DNA of 64,000 bases from Bartonella massiliensis (GCF_902150025.1 NZ_CABFVS010000001.1:43398-107397), one strand, 5' to 3'. Shown: positions 18,819-30,581, counted from the stretch's first letter. Made by a program: numbers and translations. The notes: generated from the letters alone by a model not told the origin.

Positions 18819-19637
18819 TTATTCTTTAACGACGGAAATGTCTGGTGCATCAACGGCTTTCATACCGATGATATTATAACCCGAATCAACATGATGAACT
18901 TCACCGGTAACAGAACGAGACAAATCCGAAAGAAAATAGAGGGCAGAATCACCCACCTCTTCAATTGTTACCGTACGACGTAAGGGAGCATTATATTCAT
19001 TCCATTTTAGAATATAACGGAAATCACCAATACCTGAAGCCGCTAACGTTTTGATGGGTCCAGCAGATATTGCATTAACACGAATATTTTGGGGGCCTAA
19101 ATCTACCGCTAGATATTTCACGCTCGCTTCAAGAGCTGCTTTGGCAACCCCCATTACATTATAATTGGGAACAACCTTTTCTGCCCCATAATAGGTCAGT
19201 GTTAAGATTGAACCACCATCTGGCATCAATTTTTCTGCACGCTTTGTCAAAGCCGTTAGGGAATAAACGGAAATATTCATGGTCATCATAAAATTTGATT
19301 CGCTGATATCAATATAACGACCACTTAATTCATCTTTATCTGAAAAACCAATAGCATGAACTAAAAAATCGAGTTTACCCCATTTCTTTTCTATGGTTCT
19401 AAAGACCGCATCAATAGAAGCGCTATCAGAAACATCACAATGTCCAAAAACAAGCCCCTTTAATTCATCAGCCAAAGGCTCAACACGCTTTTTCATTGCG
19501 TCACCTTGATAAGTGAAAGCAAGCTCTGCCCCCGCAGCGCTCGCTGCTTTAGCAATTCCCCAAGCGATGGAGCGATTATTGGCCAATCCCAAAATTAAAC
19601 CACGCTTACCGCACAATAAACCATTACCCTTAGCCAT
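18819..19637 (-). CDS. fabI: Enoyl-[acyl-carrier-protein] reductase (NADH)
   Basis: 272 residues, the usual FabI length. It reduces the enoyl-ACP double bond in the last step of fatty-acid elongation. The divergent Rossmann motif GLANNRSIAWGIA is present, and the catalytic pair is YNVMGVAK (Tyr-x6-Lys). I chose ATG 19637 (MAKGNG); a GTG lies two codons upstream. The C-terminal segment RRTVTIEEVGDSALYFLSDLS is conserved. It lies 127 bp after the DnaJ-like gene on the same strand. Confidence 0.95.
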   Translation of the reverse strand: MAKGNGLLCGKRGLILGLANNRSIAWGIAKAASAAGAELAFTYQGDAMKKRVEPLADELKGLVFGHCDVSDSASIDAVFRTIEKKWGKLDFLVHAIGFSDKDELSGRYIDISESNFMMTMNISVYSLTALTKRAEKLMPDGGSILTLTYYGAEKVVPNYNVMGVAKAALEASVKYLAVDLGPQNIRVNAISAGPIKTLAASGIGDFRYILKWNEYNAPLRRTVTIEEVGDSALYFLSDLSRSVTGEVHHVDSGYNIIGMKAVDAPDISVVKE

Positions 19638-19764
19638 TAGCACTGCCCCATTGTTACTTAAAATTAATATTATTCATCTGCCTATGACACAGGTCAACTT
19701 TTTCTTCAAGTAATTGGATTAAAATCAAACAAAAACGACGCTTTAATATATAAAAAAATTTAAA

Positions 19765-20667
19765 TTAACCTTTTTGCGTCTGCAAAAACTGTTCTAGCGC
19801 AGCATTTTTATCTTCCGGCAACATAATACGAACATGCACATAAAGATCATCTCTTGTACCATTTTTTAAACGAAGCCCTTTTCCTTTCAACCGCAAAACG
19901 CGATCAGAACTTGACCAAGCAGGAATCGTTAAAACCACACGTCCCTCCAACGTCTTAACTTCTTCTTTTGCCCCCAAAACAGCATGTTTAAGAGAAACCG
20001 GTAAATCAAGATGGAGCGCCCTTCCTTCAACTCGAAAGCGAGGATGTTTTTGAATCTGAATGGTTATCAACGCATCTCCTGCTTGCCCATGAGGCACTTC
20101 TTCTCCTTGACCTTTTAAACGAATAGTTTGCCCATCCTCAATATAATCTGGAAGTTTAATTTTTAATTTTTTTCCATGAGGAAAAACAGCTTCCACCTTT
20201 TCTGCGCTAACCATCTGCTCTAATGTTATGGTAAGATTAGCGCGGATATGGGCTCCTTGTTGAGAACGGTTATAGTGTGCGGAATTTGAAAAGCTACTGC
20301 CTCCTCCAAACAGATCGCGAAAGATATCACTCGCATCAAAACCTGCCCCCCCTGAAGAAGAAAAATCAAATCCTTTCGCTCTTCCTGAAAAGGGATTTTG
20401 TTTATTGCTAAAATTTTCACCAGCGCCATAAGCTTGATAAAGCGGTTTACCTTCCATATCAATTTCACCGCGGTCAAATTGTGCTTTTTTATCTTTATCA
20501 CCTATAATCTCATAAGCTTGATTAATTTCAGCAAACTTTTCTTTAGCCTTTACATCATTTTTATTATGATCTGGATGATACTTCTTTGCTAATCTTCTAA
20601 ATGCCGATTTAATCTCTTGCGGTTTTGCGGTACGTGCCACACCTAGAATCGTGTAGGGATCACGCAT
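19765..20667 (-). CDS. DnaJ/CbpA-like co-chaperone without zinc finger
   Basis: 300 residues. An N-terminal J domain (1-70) carries the HPD tripeptide ([11 protein letters not shown]) that stimulates DnaK. A Gly/Phe-rich linker (about 80-135) follows, then two DnaJ C-terminal substrate-binding domains ([19 protein letters not shown]..., [16 protein letters not shown]...). The Cys-rich zinc centre of DnaJ itself is missing, so this is a type B (CbpA-like) protein. It heads the minus-strand housekeeping run, about 290 bp from the divergent pdxH. Confidence 0.9.
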   Translation of the reverse strand: MRDPYTILGVARTAKPQEIKSAFRRLAKKYHPDHNKNDVKAKEKFAEINQAYEIIGDKDKKAQFDRGEIDMEGKPLYQAYGAGENFSNKQNPFSGRAKGFDFSSSGGAGFDASDIFRDLFGGGSSFSNSAHYNRSQQGAHIRANLTITLEQMVSAEKVEAVFPHGKKLKIKLPDYIEDGQTIRLKGQGEEVPHGQAGDALITIQIQKHPRFRVEGRALHLDLPVSLKHAVLGAKEEVKTLEGRVVLTIPAWSSSDRVLRLKGKGLRLKNGTRDDLYVHVRIMLPEDKNAALEQFLQTQKG

Positions 20668-20998
20668 ATTTGTCCTCTTTCAATTGTTTCGTTTTACAAA
20701 TATCAACAGATACGTTGCTCAGTATTCCTTACAGATTTATCAACCTATCCTAAAGAATAATTTCTTCTTTTCTTTATATGTCTATCAAAAAACTAAAATA
20801 CCAGATAAAATGAGATATTTATTTAATATAGTTCATTATCATCTATGCTAAAGATAAAAATAACGCAGACACCATAAAAATACTCATGAAAAATATATGC
20901 AGACATTCGCTTTTTGGAAATAAGAAAAAATGCTACCTTACTTCTTGATAAAAAAGTAAATGAAAAAATGCCCATGTTTACTGACATTTGGAGAAACT

Positions 20999-21622
20999 AT
21001 GAGCGATAAAATACCAACAGATGATCATTTTATGCAAATGCAAAAACCTTTTGAACTTTTTGCAAAGTGGCTTGAAGAAGCAACGATAAGCGAAATAAAT
21101 GATCCAAATGCTATGGCACTCGCAACAGTTGACGAAACAGGGCTCCCGAATGTTCGTATGGTTCTTCTCAAAGACTATAGTCCTCAAGGCTTCGTTTTCT
21201 ATACCAATTATGAAAGCTGTAAAGGACAAGAAATTTTAAAATCAATGAAAGCATCCTTAGGATTTCATTGGAAATCGCTCCGTCGTCAGATCAGAATAAG
21301 AGGAATTGTTGAAAAAGTCAGTCAACAGGAAGCCGATGCCTATTTCCAATCGCGCCCTCGTGGCAGCCGAATTGGTGCATGGGCATCGAAACAGTCTCAC
21401 CCCTTAGAAAATCGTTTTGTGCTCGAAAAAGCAATTGCTCAATATACGGCGCGCTATGCTGTAGGCAATATTCCACGACCACCTTATTGGTCTGGCTTTC
21501 GTGTTAAACCCCTTTCTATAGAATTCTGGTCTGATCGCCCTTTTCGTTTACATGATCGGCTGCTTTTTACACGCGACTGTGTTGAACATAGCAATTGGAA
21601 AAGACAAAAACTCTACCCTTAA
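20999..21622 (+). CDS. pdxH: Pyridoxamine/pyridoxine 5'-phosphate oxidase
   Basis: 207 residues. This FMN enzyme makes pyridoxal 5'-phosphate. Motifs are [22 protein letters not shown] at the N-terminus, [13 protein letters not shown], and the family signature [14 protein letters not shown] near the C-terminus. The start at ATG 20999 (MSDKIPTD) has GGAG just upstream; an in-frame ATG at 20960 adds 13 residues not seen in the family. Confidence 0.94.
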   Translation: MSDKIPTDDHFMQMQKPFELFAKWLEEATISEINDPNAMALATVDETGLPNVRMVLLKDYSPQGFVFYTNYESCKGQEILKSMKASLGFHWKSLRRQIRIRGIVEKVSQQEADAYFQSRPRGSRIGAWASKQSHPLENRFVLEKAIAQYTARYAVGNIPRPPYWSGFRVKPLSIEFWSDRPFRLHDRLLFTRDCVEHSNWKRQKLYP

Positions 21623-22157
21623 ATCCTTCAAGCTTCATCATTCTGCGCTTTTTCCTAACAATGAAATGATTTTTTTATTGGTAAAATTCTAAAAAGAGAT
21701 GATTTATTTCATTTAAAGAAGCATTTTATTTTTACGATAAACGTTGGTTGATAATATTTTCTACCGCTTGATAGCTAGGTTAACGACAAATTTATTTTAA
21801 AGAGAAAATTCTGTATCAGCAAAAATGATGATTTGACTTTTGCACTTATGATAAGGAAAACGGTGATATTTAAATGAAACCTAGATTAATAAAATAGTCC
21901 TATATATTTTGATTCTAATGAATAAATAGAAAGTGCACTTTCAATTAAAAAAATTCATCCCTCTTAAAAGTTTATTTTTATTTCAATAAAATTTGATAAA
22001 ATCATTCTTTCTATCCAAAAAGCTCTGAAACAAAACTCATCATAAAATACAAATAAACTTTGAAAATTCAAAAGAATTATAAACTTTAAGAAAATATCTT
22101 TGAGTTTTCATTTCTCTCACCATCATTACAGAATATGTGACTTTATCCAACATGTTG
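21623..22157. other. Intergenic region, nothing recognised
   Basis: 535 bp between the convergent pdxH and ubiA. It is very AT-rich, stops occur in all frames, and I see no strong hairpin or RNA gene. Confidence 0.5.
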
Positions 22158-23165
22158 TTAAACTTTAGGATAAAATATCATCCATAGACCACCACAGACT
22201 AAACCAGCAAAAATCACAAAACCAATCAATGAATTAGATTTAAAAAGCCTAAGGCATTGTGAACTATTATCGATATCGATGACTTTAATTTGAATAAACA
22301 TATGGATGCTTGCCACAAAAATTCCCAAAAAACTCAATAGAGGTACTTTCGCCAAATAAAATGCTAAACTCACGAATAGGACAAAACCACCATACAAAAA
22401 GACTAAAGCTTGCTTGGTTCCATTACCAAAGAGAAGTGCTGTAGAACGGACACCTATCGTCGCGTCATCTTCTTTATCTTGATGTGCGTAAATTGTATCG
22501 TATCCTATCGTCCATAAGATTGATCCCACATAAAGTAAAATGGGTGCCCAGCTTAAATTTCCAAACACAACAGCCCACCCCATTAATGCCCCCCAATTAA
22601 ATGCAATCCCTAAAAAAAACTGCGGCCAATAGGTTACGCGTTTCATAAAAGGATAAAGCGCAACAGCGATCAATGATGAAATACCTAGAAAAAAACTAAA
22701 CCTATTAAATTGTGATAAAACACCTAAACCAACCAAACATTGCACAAGTATAAAAATTTTTGCTTGAAACCGACTCACATGACCTGTCGGTAAGGGACGA
22801 GAACGTGTCCTCTCTACTTGAGAATCGATTTTATGATCAATAAGATCATTCCAAGTGCACCCTGCCCCTCGCATAGCAATGGATCCCAGAAAAAAAAGAA
22901 AAAGATACCAAACCCAATGAAACAACATTGATAAAAGAGACTCATAATGCATGTCATAAGAGAGAAAAGCCATTGTTGTTGACCAAAAACAAGGCCACAT
23001 CAACAATTGCCATCCGATGGGCCTATCCCAACGCGCCAATTGAGCATAAAACCATAAAGAACTGGGAAGAAAATTATAGACCCATTGTTTAGAAGATGCA
23101 TCCATAACCCGTCCTTGACTATCATAGGACTGAACATGAGGAATATTTTTATTTTTTTTCATCAA
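22158..23165 (-). CDS. ubiA: 4-hydroxybenzoate polyprenyltransferase
   Basis: 335 residues with about eight to nine membrane segments. It attaches the polyprenyl tail to 4-hydroxybenzoate in ubiquinone synthesis. Both aspartate-rich prenyl-diphosphate motifs are visible: NDLIDHKIDSQVERTRSRPLP and YDTIYAHQDKEDDATIG. Ubiquinone partners in the window are a polyprenyl diphosphate synthase (32.9 kb) and ubiG (57.7 kb). It is transcribed divergently from purD, 87 bp apart. Confidence 0.94.
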   Translation of the reverse strand: MMKKNKNIPHVQSYDSQGRVMDASSKQWVYNFLPSSLWFYAQLARWDRPIGWQLLMWPCFWSTTMAFLSYDMHYESLLSMLFHWVWYLFLFFLGSIAMRGAGCTWNDLIDHKIDSQVERTRSRPLPTGHVSRFQAKIFILVQCLVGLGVLSQFNRFSFFLGISSLIAVALYPFMKRVTYWPQFFLGIAFNWGALMGWAVVFGNLSWAPILLYVGSILWTIGYDTIYAHQDKEDDATIGVRSTALLFGNGTKQALVFLYGGFVLFVSLAFYLAKVPLLSFLGIFVASIHMFIQIKVIDIDNSSQCLRLFKSNSLIGFVIFAGLVCGGLWMIFYPKV

Positions 23166-23252
23166 ATGATTTACCTTTAGTCTTGCGATAGAGACATTTC
23201 ATTCTTATGAGAAGAAGATGAAATTAATCATCTTTTATGAGAGGAGCAAGCA

Positions 23253-24527
23253 ATGAATATTCTTCTTATTGGCTCAGGTGGACGAGAACATGCTTTAGCG
23301 TGGAAAATCGCAGCGTCACCACTGCTCACAAAATTATATTGCGCTCCTGGAAATCCTGCAACAACAGAATTTGGTGAAAATATTAATTTAGATATTAATG
23401 ATCACCCCCTTGTTATTGAATTTTGTAAAGCACATTCTATTGATCTTGTAATTGTAGGACCAGAAGCACCATTGGTTGCCGGTATAACCGACTCTCTTAA
23501 TAGCGCTAACATCTGTGTCTTTGGTCCTACTCAAAAAGCTGCTCAACTGGAAGGTTCAAAATCTTTCGCAAAAGATTTATGCCGCAAGAATAACATTCCT
23601 ACAGGAAGTTACCAATGTTTTAATGATGCAGCTCAAGCCAAAGCTTACATTCATCAACAAGGTGTTCCCATTGTCATTAAAGCGGATGGCTTAGCAGCTG
23701 GCAAAGGTGTCGTGGTTGCAACAACCATGGAAGAAGCATTGAACGCCATTGATGCTTGTTTCAAAAGTGCCTCCTGCGATGCAGAAAACAAAATTGTTGT
23801 AGAAGCCTTTCTTGAAGGTGAAGAAGCAAGCTTCTTTTGTCTTTGTGATGGTAAAATTGCCCTTCCCTTTGGATCTGCTCAAGATCATAAGCGTGTGGGG
23901 GATGGAGATACGGGAGCAAATACTGGTGGAATGGGGGCTTATTCACCTGCACCCATTATGACCGAAGAAATGGTAAATCGTACCCTTAAGGAAATTGTTG
24001 AACCCGCTTTAAAAAGCATGAATGAAATGGGCGCCCCCTTTAAAGGCATTCTCTTCGTCGGATTAATGATAACACAAAGGGGCCCCGAACTCATTGAATT
24101 TAACGTACGATTTGGCGATCCTGAATGTCAAGTTTTAATGATGCGTCTCAAAGATGATATTCTACCGATATTTCTTGCCGCAGCTCAAGGAAGGCTCGAA
24201 AATAAACCTCTTCAGTGGTCTGAAAAAATGGCTCTCACTGTTGTTATGGCCGCAAATGGTTATCCAGGTTCCCCCCAAAGAGGAACTGTTATTCGTAACG
24301 TTGATAAAGTAAACACGCTTCCCGATGTGAAAGTTTTTCACGCTGGTACCGCATTGCGCAATGGAGAACTTATTGCAAATGGTGGACGTGTTCTCAATAT
24401 AACAGCAACAGGAAAAACGATTACCAACGCACAAAAATGTGCTTATGAAGCTGTTGATTGTATTGATTGGCCAGAAGGCTTTGTCCGTCGTGATATTGGA
24501 TGGCGCGCTATTGCACGAGAAAACTAA
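23253..24527 (+). CDS. purD: Phosphoribosylamine-glycine ligase
   Basis: 424 residues, ATP-grasp enzyme of purine synthesis that joins glycine to phosphoribosylamine. The N-terminus has [17 protein letters not shown] in two short blocks, the middle has [14 protein letters not shown] and [21 protein letters not shown], and the metal-binding end is [13 protein letters not shown]. Length and motifs are complete. GAGGAG precedes the ATG. Confidence 0.96.
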   Translation: MNILLIGSGGREHALAWKIAASPLLTKLYCAPGNPATTEFGENINLDINDHPLVIEFCKAHSIDLVIVGPEAPLVAGITDSLNSANICVFGPTQKAAQLEGSKSFAKDLCRKNNIPTGSYQCFNDAAQAKAYIHQQGVPIVIKADGLAAGKGVVVATTMEEALNAIDACFKSASCDAENKIVVEAFLEGEEASFFCLCDGKIALPFGSAQDHKRVGDGDTGANTGGMGAYSPAPIMTEEMVNRTLKEIVEPALKSMNEMGAPFKGILFVGLMITQRGPELIEFNVRFGDPECQVLMMRLKDDILPIFLAAAQGRLENKPLQWSEKMALTVVMAANGYPGSPQRGTVIRNVDKVNTLPDVKVFHAGTALRNGELIANGGRVLNITATGKTITNAQKCAYEAVDCIDWPEGFVRRDIGWRAIAREN

Positions 24528-24569
24528 ATCTTTTGCTATTCTTTTTGCGATTTGTTTCTTTCTCTTAAG

Positions 24570-24600
24570 AACGTGAGACACAAATTTTCTCACCGTTTTA
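24570..24600 (+). terminator. Probable purD terminator
   Basis: AACGTGAGA (24570-24578) pairs with TCTCACCGTT (24588-24597) with one bulged base, followed by TTTTA. It lies 43 bp after the purD stop. Confidence 0.5.
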
Positions 24601-24899
24601 TGTTGACCGTAACTTTGGAAAAAACAGTATATTTTCCTTTTAAAAATAAAATATTCAAAGGAAATATCGACTTCTGTGAAAAGAAGATTTTTTTGAAAGT
24701 GCAATTGTAATAAAAACTGATTATTTCACTCTTTTATAGACTTTAAACGCGTTTTTTACCCATTTTATAAAAATTTTTTTCTTATTAAACCTTCAAGATA
24801 AATATCATGCATTTTCATTTATCGCATTCTTACTACAATTCTACCTTCTTCAGACAATAAAATGTTCCCCAAAAACGCACTTCATGTTAGTTGCGCAAA

Positions 24900-25095
24900 A
24901 AGCAATAGCTTTCATGCTCTTTTTCCCATTTCACGCTATTAACCGTGAAGAGTATAAGTCCATTCTGCTCTCTTTATTGAATAAAAAAAGATACCATCAT
25001 TGTATCCAACGTCCAATGTGACGATAACCCTTGTTATCTAGAAAATTTATCAGAGAGTTTTTGCTCTGTTTTAATGGTCTTCATCCACATGAGTA
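24900..25095 (-). pseudogene. Decayed integrase 5' end, copy A
   Basis: On the minus strand a frame reads NDGIFFYSIKRAEW, then TYTLHG, two stops, and REMG. This follows the arm-type DNA-binding N-terminus of tyrosine integrases (DGxGLYL...W..RYTLHGRRREMG). It lies directly upstream of, and divergent from, repeat unit A, as in the other copies of this family. It is a non-functional remnant with stops and frameshifts. Confidence 0.5.
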
Positions 25096-25222
25096 TCCCC
25101 TCCTTGTTAACGTGCAAGGCAATCATTTTGATTATTTCTAAGAGGATTTTAAATAAAAAAAGCCTACGATATTCATATCTCTCATTCAATAAGAAAATGA
25201 TGAGGTATCTTTTATAAATCCA
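25096..25222 (+). repeat. Dispersed intergenic repeat unit A
   Basis: Aligns with unit B (39756) from cccctccttgttaacgtgca through gattttaaat, gcctacgatattca and tctcattca to tttataaatc. It is one of at least seven copies in the window. No coding potential is seen. Confidence 0.55.
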
Positions 25223-25729
25223 TAAACTTGATTTATAAAAAACAAAGTAAAAAAATACTTACAGAAATCTGCTCCTGCTTTAATGATGTGACAAAAACAA
25301 AAATTTATACTGCCAACAAATTATCCTATTTGTTGCAAAAACTCCCCGACCTGAAAAAAGCGTTTCGATTTTTACAACAAAAAATGGATATATAAATTGT
25401 ATATTTTCTGAAAATGGTACTGTCAAAATCTCTCATTTACAGTTAATTACAATCACTAACTTTCTCACCGCCTTGAAGAATAAAAACGCCTACCCTATTC
25501 GATTTGTAAAAAGTTAGAATCTCTTATTGAGTGGCTTCCTTTTAATTCTCACCCATGTACTTCACTTACACAAGAACCAATAACAAAACTTAACGAATAT
25601 TCACCACATCTTCTAAAAACACTTCATGCGCAACACTTGCATGACTTATATCACCGCACTAAATAAGAGCATTTTACGGCCCAACAAAATCAATGCTTAT
25701 GGTCGTATAAAAATGAATGCATATGAATG
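25223..25729. other. Intergenic region, nothing firmly recognised
   Basis: About 500 bp of AT-rich DNA downstream of repeat unit A. A word attgatttata-like at about 25230 may be the start of a second, inverted unit, but I cannot follow it further. No gene is seen. Confidence 0.4.
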
Positions 25730-26257
25730 TTACTGAAGTGCAATTTGATTTGCAATAACCAAACGCAAACCTAACGGATTGCTATAACGAAGTAAAAAAT
25801 GCTTTTGTTTAGAATGACGCGTTGTGCAAAAAAATCGATGTAAATCAGAACGATCTTTTACAACAACAATGCGATTATCTTCATTAATCATCAGCATGGG
25901 GAGACCATAAGTGTCCGCCCATAATCGCCAATCCAAAAGAACATTATTCAAATCTCTAGAAACCAAAAGCGGGATACAAGATTCTTCATCTGCATGAAGT
26001 AACTCTAATGCAACAGCTCTTTCTCCTGAACGTGTTTTTACGGTACGTGCTGCAATTCCTTTAAAATGATAAGGAGGTATTAAATGCGATATGCTTGAAG
26101 GTGTATCCGTTTTAAAAAAAACGCCACGCTCATTTAACGAACAAATAACCTGATTGCCCGTTTTGGATGAAAAATATGTCGTTGTTTGTGGCAAATGGCA
26201 CGGATCTAACCGAAATTCAAGCACCGCTTTTGCCTGATTAAAGCATTGATTAGCCAT
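25730..26257 (-). CDS. Conserved hypothetical protein, probably DUF6101
   Basis: 175 residues with EFRLDPCHLP near the N-terminus, AARTVKTRSGERAVALELLHADEESCIPLL in the middle and LRYSNPLGLRLVIANQIAL at the end. This resembles the DUF6101 proteins of Rhizobiales, whose function is unknown; the assignment is from memory of the pattern and is tentative. The ATG at 26257 (MANQC) has GGGA about 9 nt upstream and is preferred over an ATG 30 bp earlier that has no usable ribosome binding site. No membrane segment or signal peptide. Confidence 0.7.
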   Translation of the reverse strand: MANQCFNQAKAVLEFRLDPCHLPQTTTYFSSKTGNQVICSLNERGVFFKTDTPSSISHLIPPYHFKGIAARTVKTRSGERAVALELLHADEESCIPLLVSRDLNNVLLDWRLWADTYGLPMLMINEDNRIVVVKDRSDLHRFFCTTRHSKQKHFLLRYSNPLGLRLVIANQIALQ

Positions 26258-26406
26258 ATATAGTGTCCCAATTGATCTTAAATACATACCCTTTTAGCAG
26301 CTTTTCCTCATTGAATTATTAAAAGTTTGAATAAAAAAACAACTGGTTTCTTTTTTGGTTATTAAAATCTAAACAAAAACACATGATAAAATTCATTATT
26401 CTTGAA

Positions 26407-27822
26407 TCATAAGACTTTTCCAGGATTCATTATCCCTAAAGGATCAAGTGTTTTTTTAATCCCTTGCATAATATCCAATGCGACAGGCGATTTAAAAGAA
26501 CGAAGTTCTTCACGCTTAAGCTGACCAATTCCATGCTCAGCAGAAAATGCACCTTGATAGTCCATCACTAAACGATGAATGTGATGATTCATTTTTGACC
26601 ATAATTTCAAAAAGACTTTAGGATCAGCACCAATAGGCTGCGTAATATTATAGTGCAAATTTCCATCGCCCATGTGTCCAAAACAAACCACCCGTGCCCC
26701 TGGAGAAATCTCTTCAATAATAAGCGCTGCCTTAGCAATAAAATCAGGCATGGAAGCAAGTGGTACGGCAATATCGTGCTTAATAGACCCTCCCGCTAAC
26801 TTTTGTGCTGGTGATATGCTTTCTCGCAATTGCCAAAAAAATTCTTGTTGTTTTAAAGATTGCGCAATAACTGCATCTTCTATCATCGCATTCTCTAAAG
26901 CTTTTTCTAAAATAACACTCAACACAGATAACGCCTCATCATTACCTTGCAACGATGAAATATTCATCAACACATACCATTCATGTTTCTGCTGGAGAGG
27001 AGACTTCTCACACATCTTATAATCTAAAGCCATTTGCAAACTGAGATCTCCCATAAGCTCAAAACTCGTCACCATCCCTCCTCCATATTCTTGAGCCAGA
27101 GATAAAAATTCTAGAGCCTTTGCGGGACTATGTAATCCCACCAAAGAAACAGCTTTTCCTTTTATTTTTGGAAAAATCTTTAAAACGGCTGCGGTTATAA
27201 CACCCAGCGTGCCTTCCGCACCAATAAAAAGATTTTTCAAATCGTAACCGCTATTGTCTTTTTTAACAAAGCGCAAATCATCCAAAAGTCGGCCATCGGG
27301 TAAAACAACTTCCAAACCAAGACAAAGATCACGCATATTGCCATAAGCTAAAACAGCTGTTCCTCCAGCATTCGATGAAAGATTTCCCCCTACTTGGCAA
27401 GAACCTTCAGATGCCAAAGAAAGAGGAAAAAAACGACCTAATTCATCCACTTTTTTTTGTAAATCCTGTAAAATAACTCCAGCTTCTACAACAACAAAAT
27501 TCCCCTCAAGATTTGTTGCTCTAATCTTATTTAATCGCTCCATGGATAAAATAACACTGTTTCCGCTATCATCTGGTTGTTGCCCCCCGACAAGACCTGT
27601 ATTTCCACCCTGAGGTACAATTGGTGTACGTGTTTGGCTTGCGAGCTGCATAATTAATGAAATTTCTTGCGGTGAAGAGGGACGTAAAAGTAAGGGTGTT
27701 CTTCCATGAAAAAGCCCTCGCTCTTCAAGCAAATAGGGTGCAATCAAGGATTGATCTGTTATCGCATGCTTGGCACCAACAATTTTAGTAAATTTCTCAA
27801 TTAACTCCTGCTCCATGTTCAT
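26407..27822 (-). CDS. FAD-binding 2-hydroxyacid oxidoreductase (GlcD/D-2-hydroxyglutarate dehydrogenase type)
   Basis: 471 residues. A PCMH-type FAD domain (about 40-215) shows PIVPQGGNTGLVGGQ, LEGNFVVVEAGV and GSCQVGGNLSSNAGG. A C-terminal GlcD-like domain has HDIAVPLASMPDF, CFGHMGDGNLHYNI and SAEHGIGQLKRE. It should oxidise a D-2-hydroxyacid; lactate, glycolate and 2-hydroxyglutarate cannot be told apart here. The start codon overlaps the Sua5-like gene stop by 4 nt (ATGA), so it is the third gene of a coupled rnhB-sua5-oxidase operon. Confidence 0.88.
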   Translation of the reverse strand: MNMEQELIEKFTKIVGAKHAITDQSLIAPYLLEERGLFHGRTPLLLRPSSPQEISLIMQLASQTRTPIVPQGGNTGLVGGQQPDDSGNSVILSMERLNKIRATNLEGNFVVVEAGVILQDLQKKVDELGRFFPLSLASEGSCQVGGNLSSNAGGTAVLAYGNMRDLCLGLEVVLPDGRLLDDLRFVKKDNSGYDLKNLFIGAEGTLGVITAAVLKIFPKIKGKAVSLVGLHSPAKALEFLSLAQEYGGGMVTSFELMGDLSLQMALDYKMCEKSPLQQKHEWYVLMNISSLQGNDEALSVLSVILEKALENAMIEDAVIAQSLKQQEFFWQLRESISPAQKLAGGSIKHDIAVPLASMPDFIAKAALIIEEISPGARVVCFGHMGDGNLHYNITQPIGADPKVFLKLWSKMNHHIHRLVMDYQGAFSAEHGIGQLKREELRSFKSPVALDIMQGIKKTLDPLGIMNPGKVL

Positions 27823-28781
27823 TTCTCCTTTGGAGCCGCAGCACGTATAAGACGATCATTGATCGCCTCCCCTAATCCATATGATGGAATAGGTTCTACG
27901 GCAATACATCTCACTTTCAATGAATCCAATTCCTTCATGTATTGAAATAAATGAGAAGCTGCCTCTTCCAACTTTCCTTCCTCACTAAGGTTTAAAATAA
28001 AAATGGCATTTTCAGCCCCCATAACGCGCTTTGGACCAAATGCTAAAAGCGCTTCACCATTTTCCACCTTTTCTACATTCAAACGAATCGCAGTATTGGG
28101 AGCATAATGTGACTTTAACATCCCTGGAGCTTCAATCGCCGCCCTTTGATCGATCCGTTTTAAAGGCTTTCCCAAAACTCCTTCAATTTTATCAGCCGCA
28201 AGCCCCCCTGGACGCAAAAGATAAACATTTTCACCACAAATCTTAATAATCGTCGATTCAAGCCCTATTTGAGAGGGTCCTCCGTCCAATATCAAAGGAA
28301 CAGCTTCCCCCAAAGATGCAAAAACAGCTTCAGCCGAAGTAGGACTAAGACGCCCCGATTGATTTGCACTAGGCGCTGCAAGTGGACGGCCAAAACATTG
28401 TACAATTTCCGCAAAACGACTGTCTGGAAAACGAATAGCCAATGTATTCAAACCAGCAGTCGTTAAAGGATGGATATTATGTTGTTTCCTTAAAGGTAAA
28501 ACCAATGTCAAAGGACCGGGCCAAAACGCTTCCATTAATTGGCGTGAAAGAAAATCAATCTCAACATAGTGCTCCGCCATTTCGATACCGTTAACATGCG
28601 CAATAAGAGGATTAAATTGCGGACGCTTTTTTGTAGAAAAAATAGAAGAGAGTGCCCTTCCATTGGTTGCATCACCCGCTAATCCATAAACAGTTTCCGT
28701 TGGTAACGCTACCAACCTGCCTTGTTCAAGAAGCGCTATTGCTTCTTTTATCGAAGCTCTATTGAGAGGTCGAATCGTCAT
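27819..28781 (-). CDS. L-threonylcarbamoyladenylate synthase (Sua5 type)
   Basis: 320 residues: a YrdC domain (about 5-200) with [26 protein letters not shown] and [12 protein letters not shown], then a linker and a Sua5 C-terminal domain. It makes threonylcarbamoyl-AMP for the t6A37 modification of tRNAs that read ANN codons. The long form distinguishes Sua5 from the shorter TsaC. It overlaps rnhB upstream and the oxidase downstream by 4 nt each. Confidence 0.92.
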   Translation of the reverse strand: MTIRPLNRASIKEAIALLEQGRLVALPTETVYGLAGDATNGRALSSIFSTKKRPQFNPLIAHVNGIEMAEHYVEIDFLSRQLMEAFWPGPLTLVLPLRKQHNIHPLTTAGLNTLAIRFPDSRFAEIVQCFGRPLAAPSANQSGRLSPTSAEAVFASLGEAVPLILDGGPSQIGLESTIIKICGENVYLLRPGGLAADKIEGVLGKPLKRIDQRAAIEAPGMLKSHYAPNTAIRLNVEKVENGEALLAFGPKRVMGAENAIFILNLSEEGKLEEAASHLFQYMKELDSLKVRCIAVEPIPSYGLGEAINDRLIRAAAPKEK

Positions 28782-29419
28782 GATACATCATTCCTATAAC
28801 GCTCTTTGAGTGGCGCAAAACTATAACGATGTAATCCTAAAATTGGACCATTTTTATCAAGAGCTGTACGATGAACGAGTGTCCCATACCCTACATGCTT
28901 CTCAAAACCATACCCTTTATAAACTTGCCCTGCACATTCCATCATCCGATCACGCGTTACTTTCGCAATAATAGATGCGGCTGCAATTGAAACCGACCGC
29001 TGATCCCCCTTAATTAACGCCGTTGCGGGACAGAACAGCCGAGAGGGGATATCACGTCCATCAACAAGGACGTAGTGAGCTGGAACAGCTAACCCAGTAA
29101 TACAACGACGCATTGCTTCTAAAGCTGCTTTTCTAATATTAGATTGATCAATTGTATGGGCACAAAGACTAGCAACTGAAACCGCTAAGGCACTTTGCAA
29201 GATTTCATAATAAAGCCTACTCCGTTGAAGAAAAGAGAGCTTTTTTGAATCATTTAACCCATCAGGAATATACTCTTTATCCAAAATAACTGCGGCCGTT
29301 ACCACGGGCCCCGCAAGAGGCCCCCGTCCTACTTCATCAACCCCTGCTATATGCAAAAAACCTTGGTTTTGCAAATCTAATTCGCACGAAAAATTTGGTT
29401 GAAGCGGCAAATTCAACAT
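28778..29419 (-). CDS. rnhB: Ribonuclease HII
   Basis: 213 residues. It cleaves the RNA strand of RNA-DNA hybrids and single ribonucleotides in DNA. The active-site block [15 protein letters not shown] supplies the Asp-Glu pair, LVDGRD gives a further Asp, and [17 protein letters not shown] is typical. It is first in the coupled operon with the Sua5-like gene and the FAD oxidase. Confidence 0.95.
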   Translation of the reverse strand: MLNLPLQPNFSCELDLQNQGFLHIAGVDEVGRGPLAGPVVTAAVILDKEYIPDGLNDSKKLSFLQRSRLYYEILQSALAVSVASLCAHTIDQSNIRKAALEAMRRCITGLAVPAHYVLVDGRDIPSRLFCPATALIKGDQRSVSIAAASIIAKVTRDRMMECAGQVYKGYGFEKHVGYGTLVHRTALDKNGPILGLHRYSFAPLKERYRNDVS

Positions 29420-29672
29420 CTTTGATCAATCACAAATACAACAAATATCCATCTATTTCTGTAACCTGCTTATTTTTTGTAAATGTTACAGTTTTTAATA
29501 GCTCTTCAAGCATTCTGAAAATTCTTGGCACAAAAGATTAAAAAAATAGGTAACAAAGAGCATTTTAGCATGTATTTGTTTTATCTGAAAAACAAAAAAA
29601 TACATTTCTTTGTTTCCCCTCCCCATTGGGTATAAAAAATCATGAAAAAATAAAAGCTTTTATCGTTATTTC

Positions 29673-30581
29673 TCAAATAGTCCCTAACGTCATAATCGGT
29701 TTTACAAACCAGTTTGGGTGCGTTGACTTGATAAAAAGAGCTGCCTGTTGCGCTGCTTGTTGACTTTTAAAAATGCCAAAGCACGTTGCCCCTGTTCCAG
29801 ACATACGAGAAAAAAGCGCCCCACTCTCATTTAATACAGATAACACTTCAGCAAGCTGAGGTGCTATTTTAAAAGCAGGGGCAAAAAGATCATTTCGCGT
29901 TTCTTGTAAAGCTTCAACCAATGAATCAACACTCTTTAAAGCAACGGGATCAATTTTTAAAGAAGGATGATGACGCTTGTCTAACGCTTTAAACACAGCT
30001 TGTGTTGAAATCTCTTGTCCATGATTAACCAAGACTAGCGCAAGAGAACAGGCTTCTTTTAGTCGTATAATCTCTTGGCCAATCCCTTTAACCAAAAGTG
30101 GCTGCTGATATTCCAATGCAAAAAGACACATAGGAACATCAGCACCAAGAATTAAGCTCATTTTTGCTAATTTTTCACAAGAGCAATCAAGATTCCACTG
30201 TTGACGTAATATACTGATAACCCCAGCAGCATCGCCTGAACCACCACCAATGCCTGAAGCAATAGGAAGTGTTTTTACAAGTCGAAAAAAAGCAGGTCGA
30301 GCACTTTCAGGAAAAGTCTTATGCATAAAATACCGTGCGCGAATAACCAAATTGTCTGAATGAGACACAAGCTCTTTTGCAAATGGTCCCGTTAAAACAA
30401 ACTGATCACTTTCACAAGGTGCATAGTGTAGACAATCACCGCTAAGACTAAAATAAACCAAACTTTCTATTAGATGATAACCATCAGCACGTTGCCCTAC
30501 AACATGCAGAGCTAAGTTCAATTTAATGGGTGTAAACACATAAGAATGTCTTTGAAACGAAACTTGTACATCCGGTATCAT
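29673..30581 (-). CDS. ispE: 4-diphosphocytidyl-2-C-methyl-D-erythritol kinase
   Basis: 302 residues, GHMP-family kinase of the MEP isoprenoid pathway. The N-terminus has [19 protein letters not shown], the ATP loop is [15 protein letters not shown], and the C-terminal motif is [14 protein letters not shown]. dxs of the same pathway is in the window but not adjacent. The flanking gaps (about 250 bp each side) hold no other gene. Confidence 0.94.
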   Translation of the reverse strand: MIPDVQVSFQRHSYVFTPIKLNLALHVVGQRADGYHLIESLVYFSLSGDCLHYAPCESDQFVLTGPFAKELVSHSDNLVIRARYFMHKTFPESARPAFFRLVKTLPIASGIGGGSGDAAGVISILRQQWNLDCSCEKLAKMSLILGADVPMCLFALEYQQPLLVKGIGQEIIRLKEACSLALVLVNHGQEISTQAVFKALDKRHHPSLKIDPVALKSVDSLVEALQETRNDLFAPAFKIAPQLAEVLSVLNESGALFSRMSGTGATCFGIFKSQQAAQQAALFIKSTHPNWFVKPIMTLGTI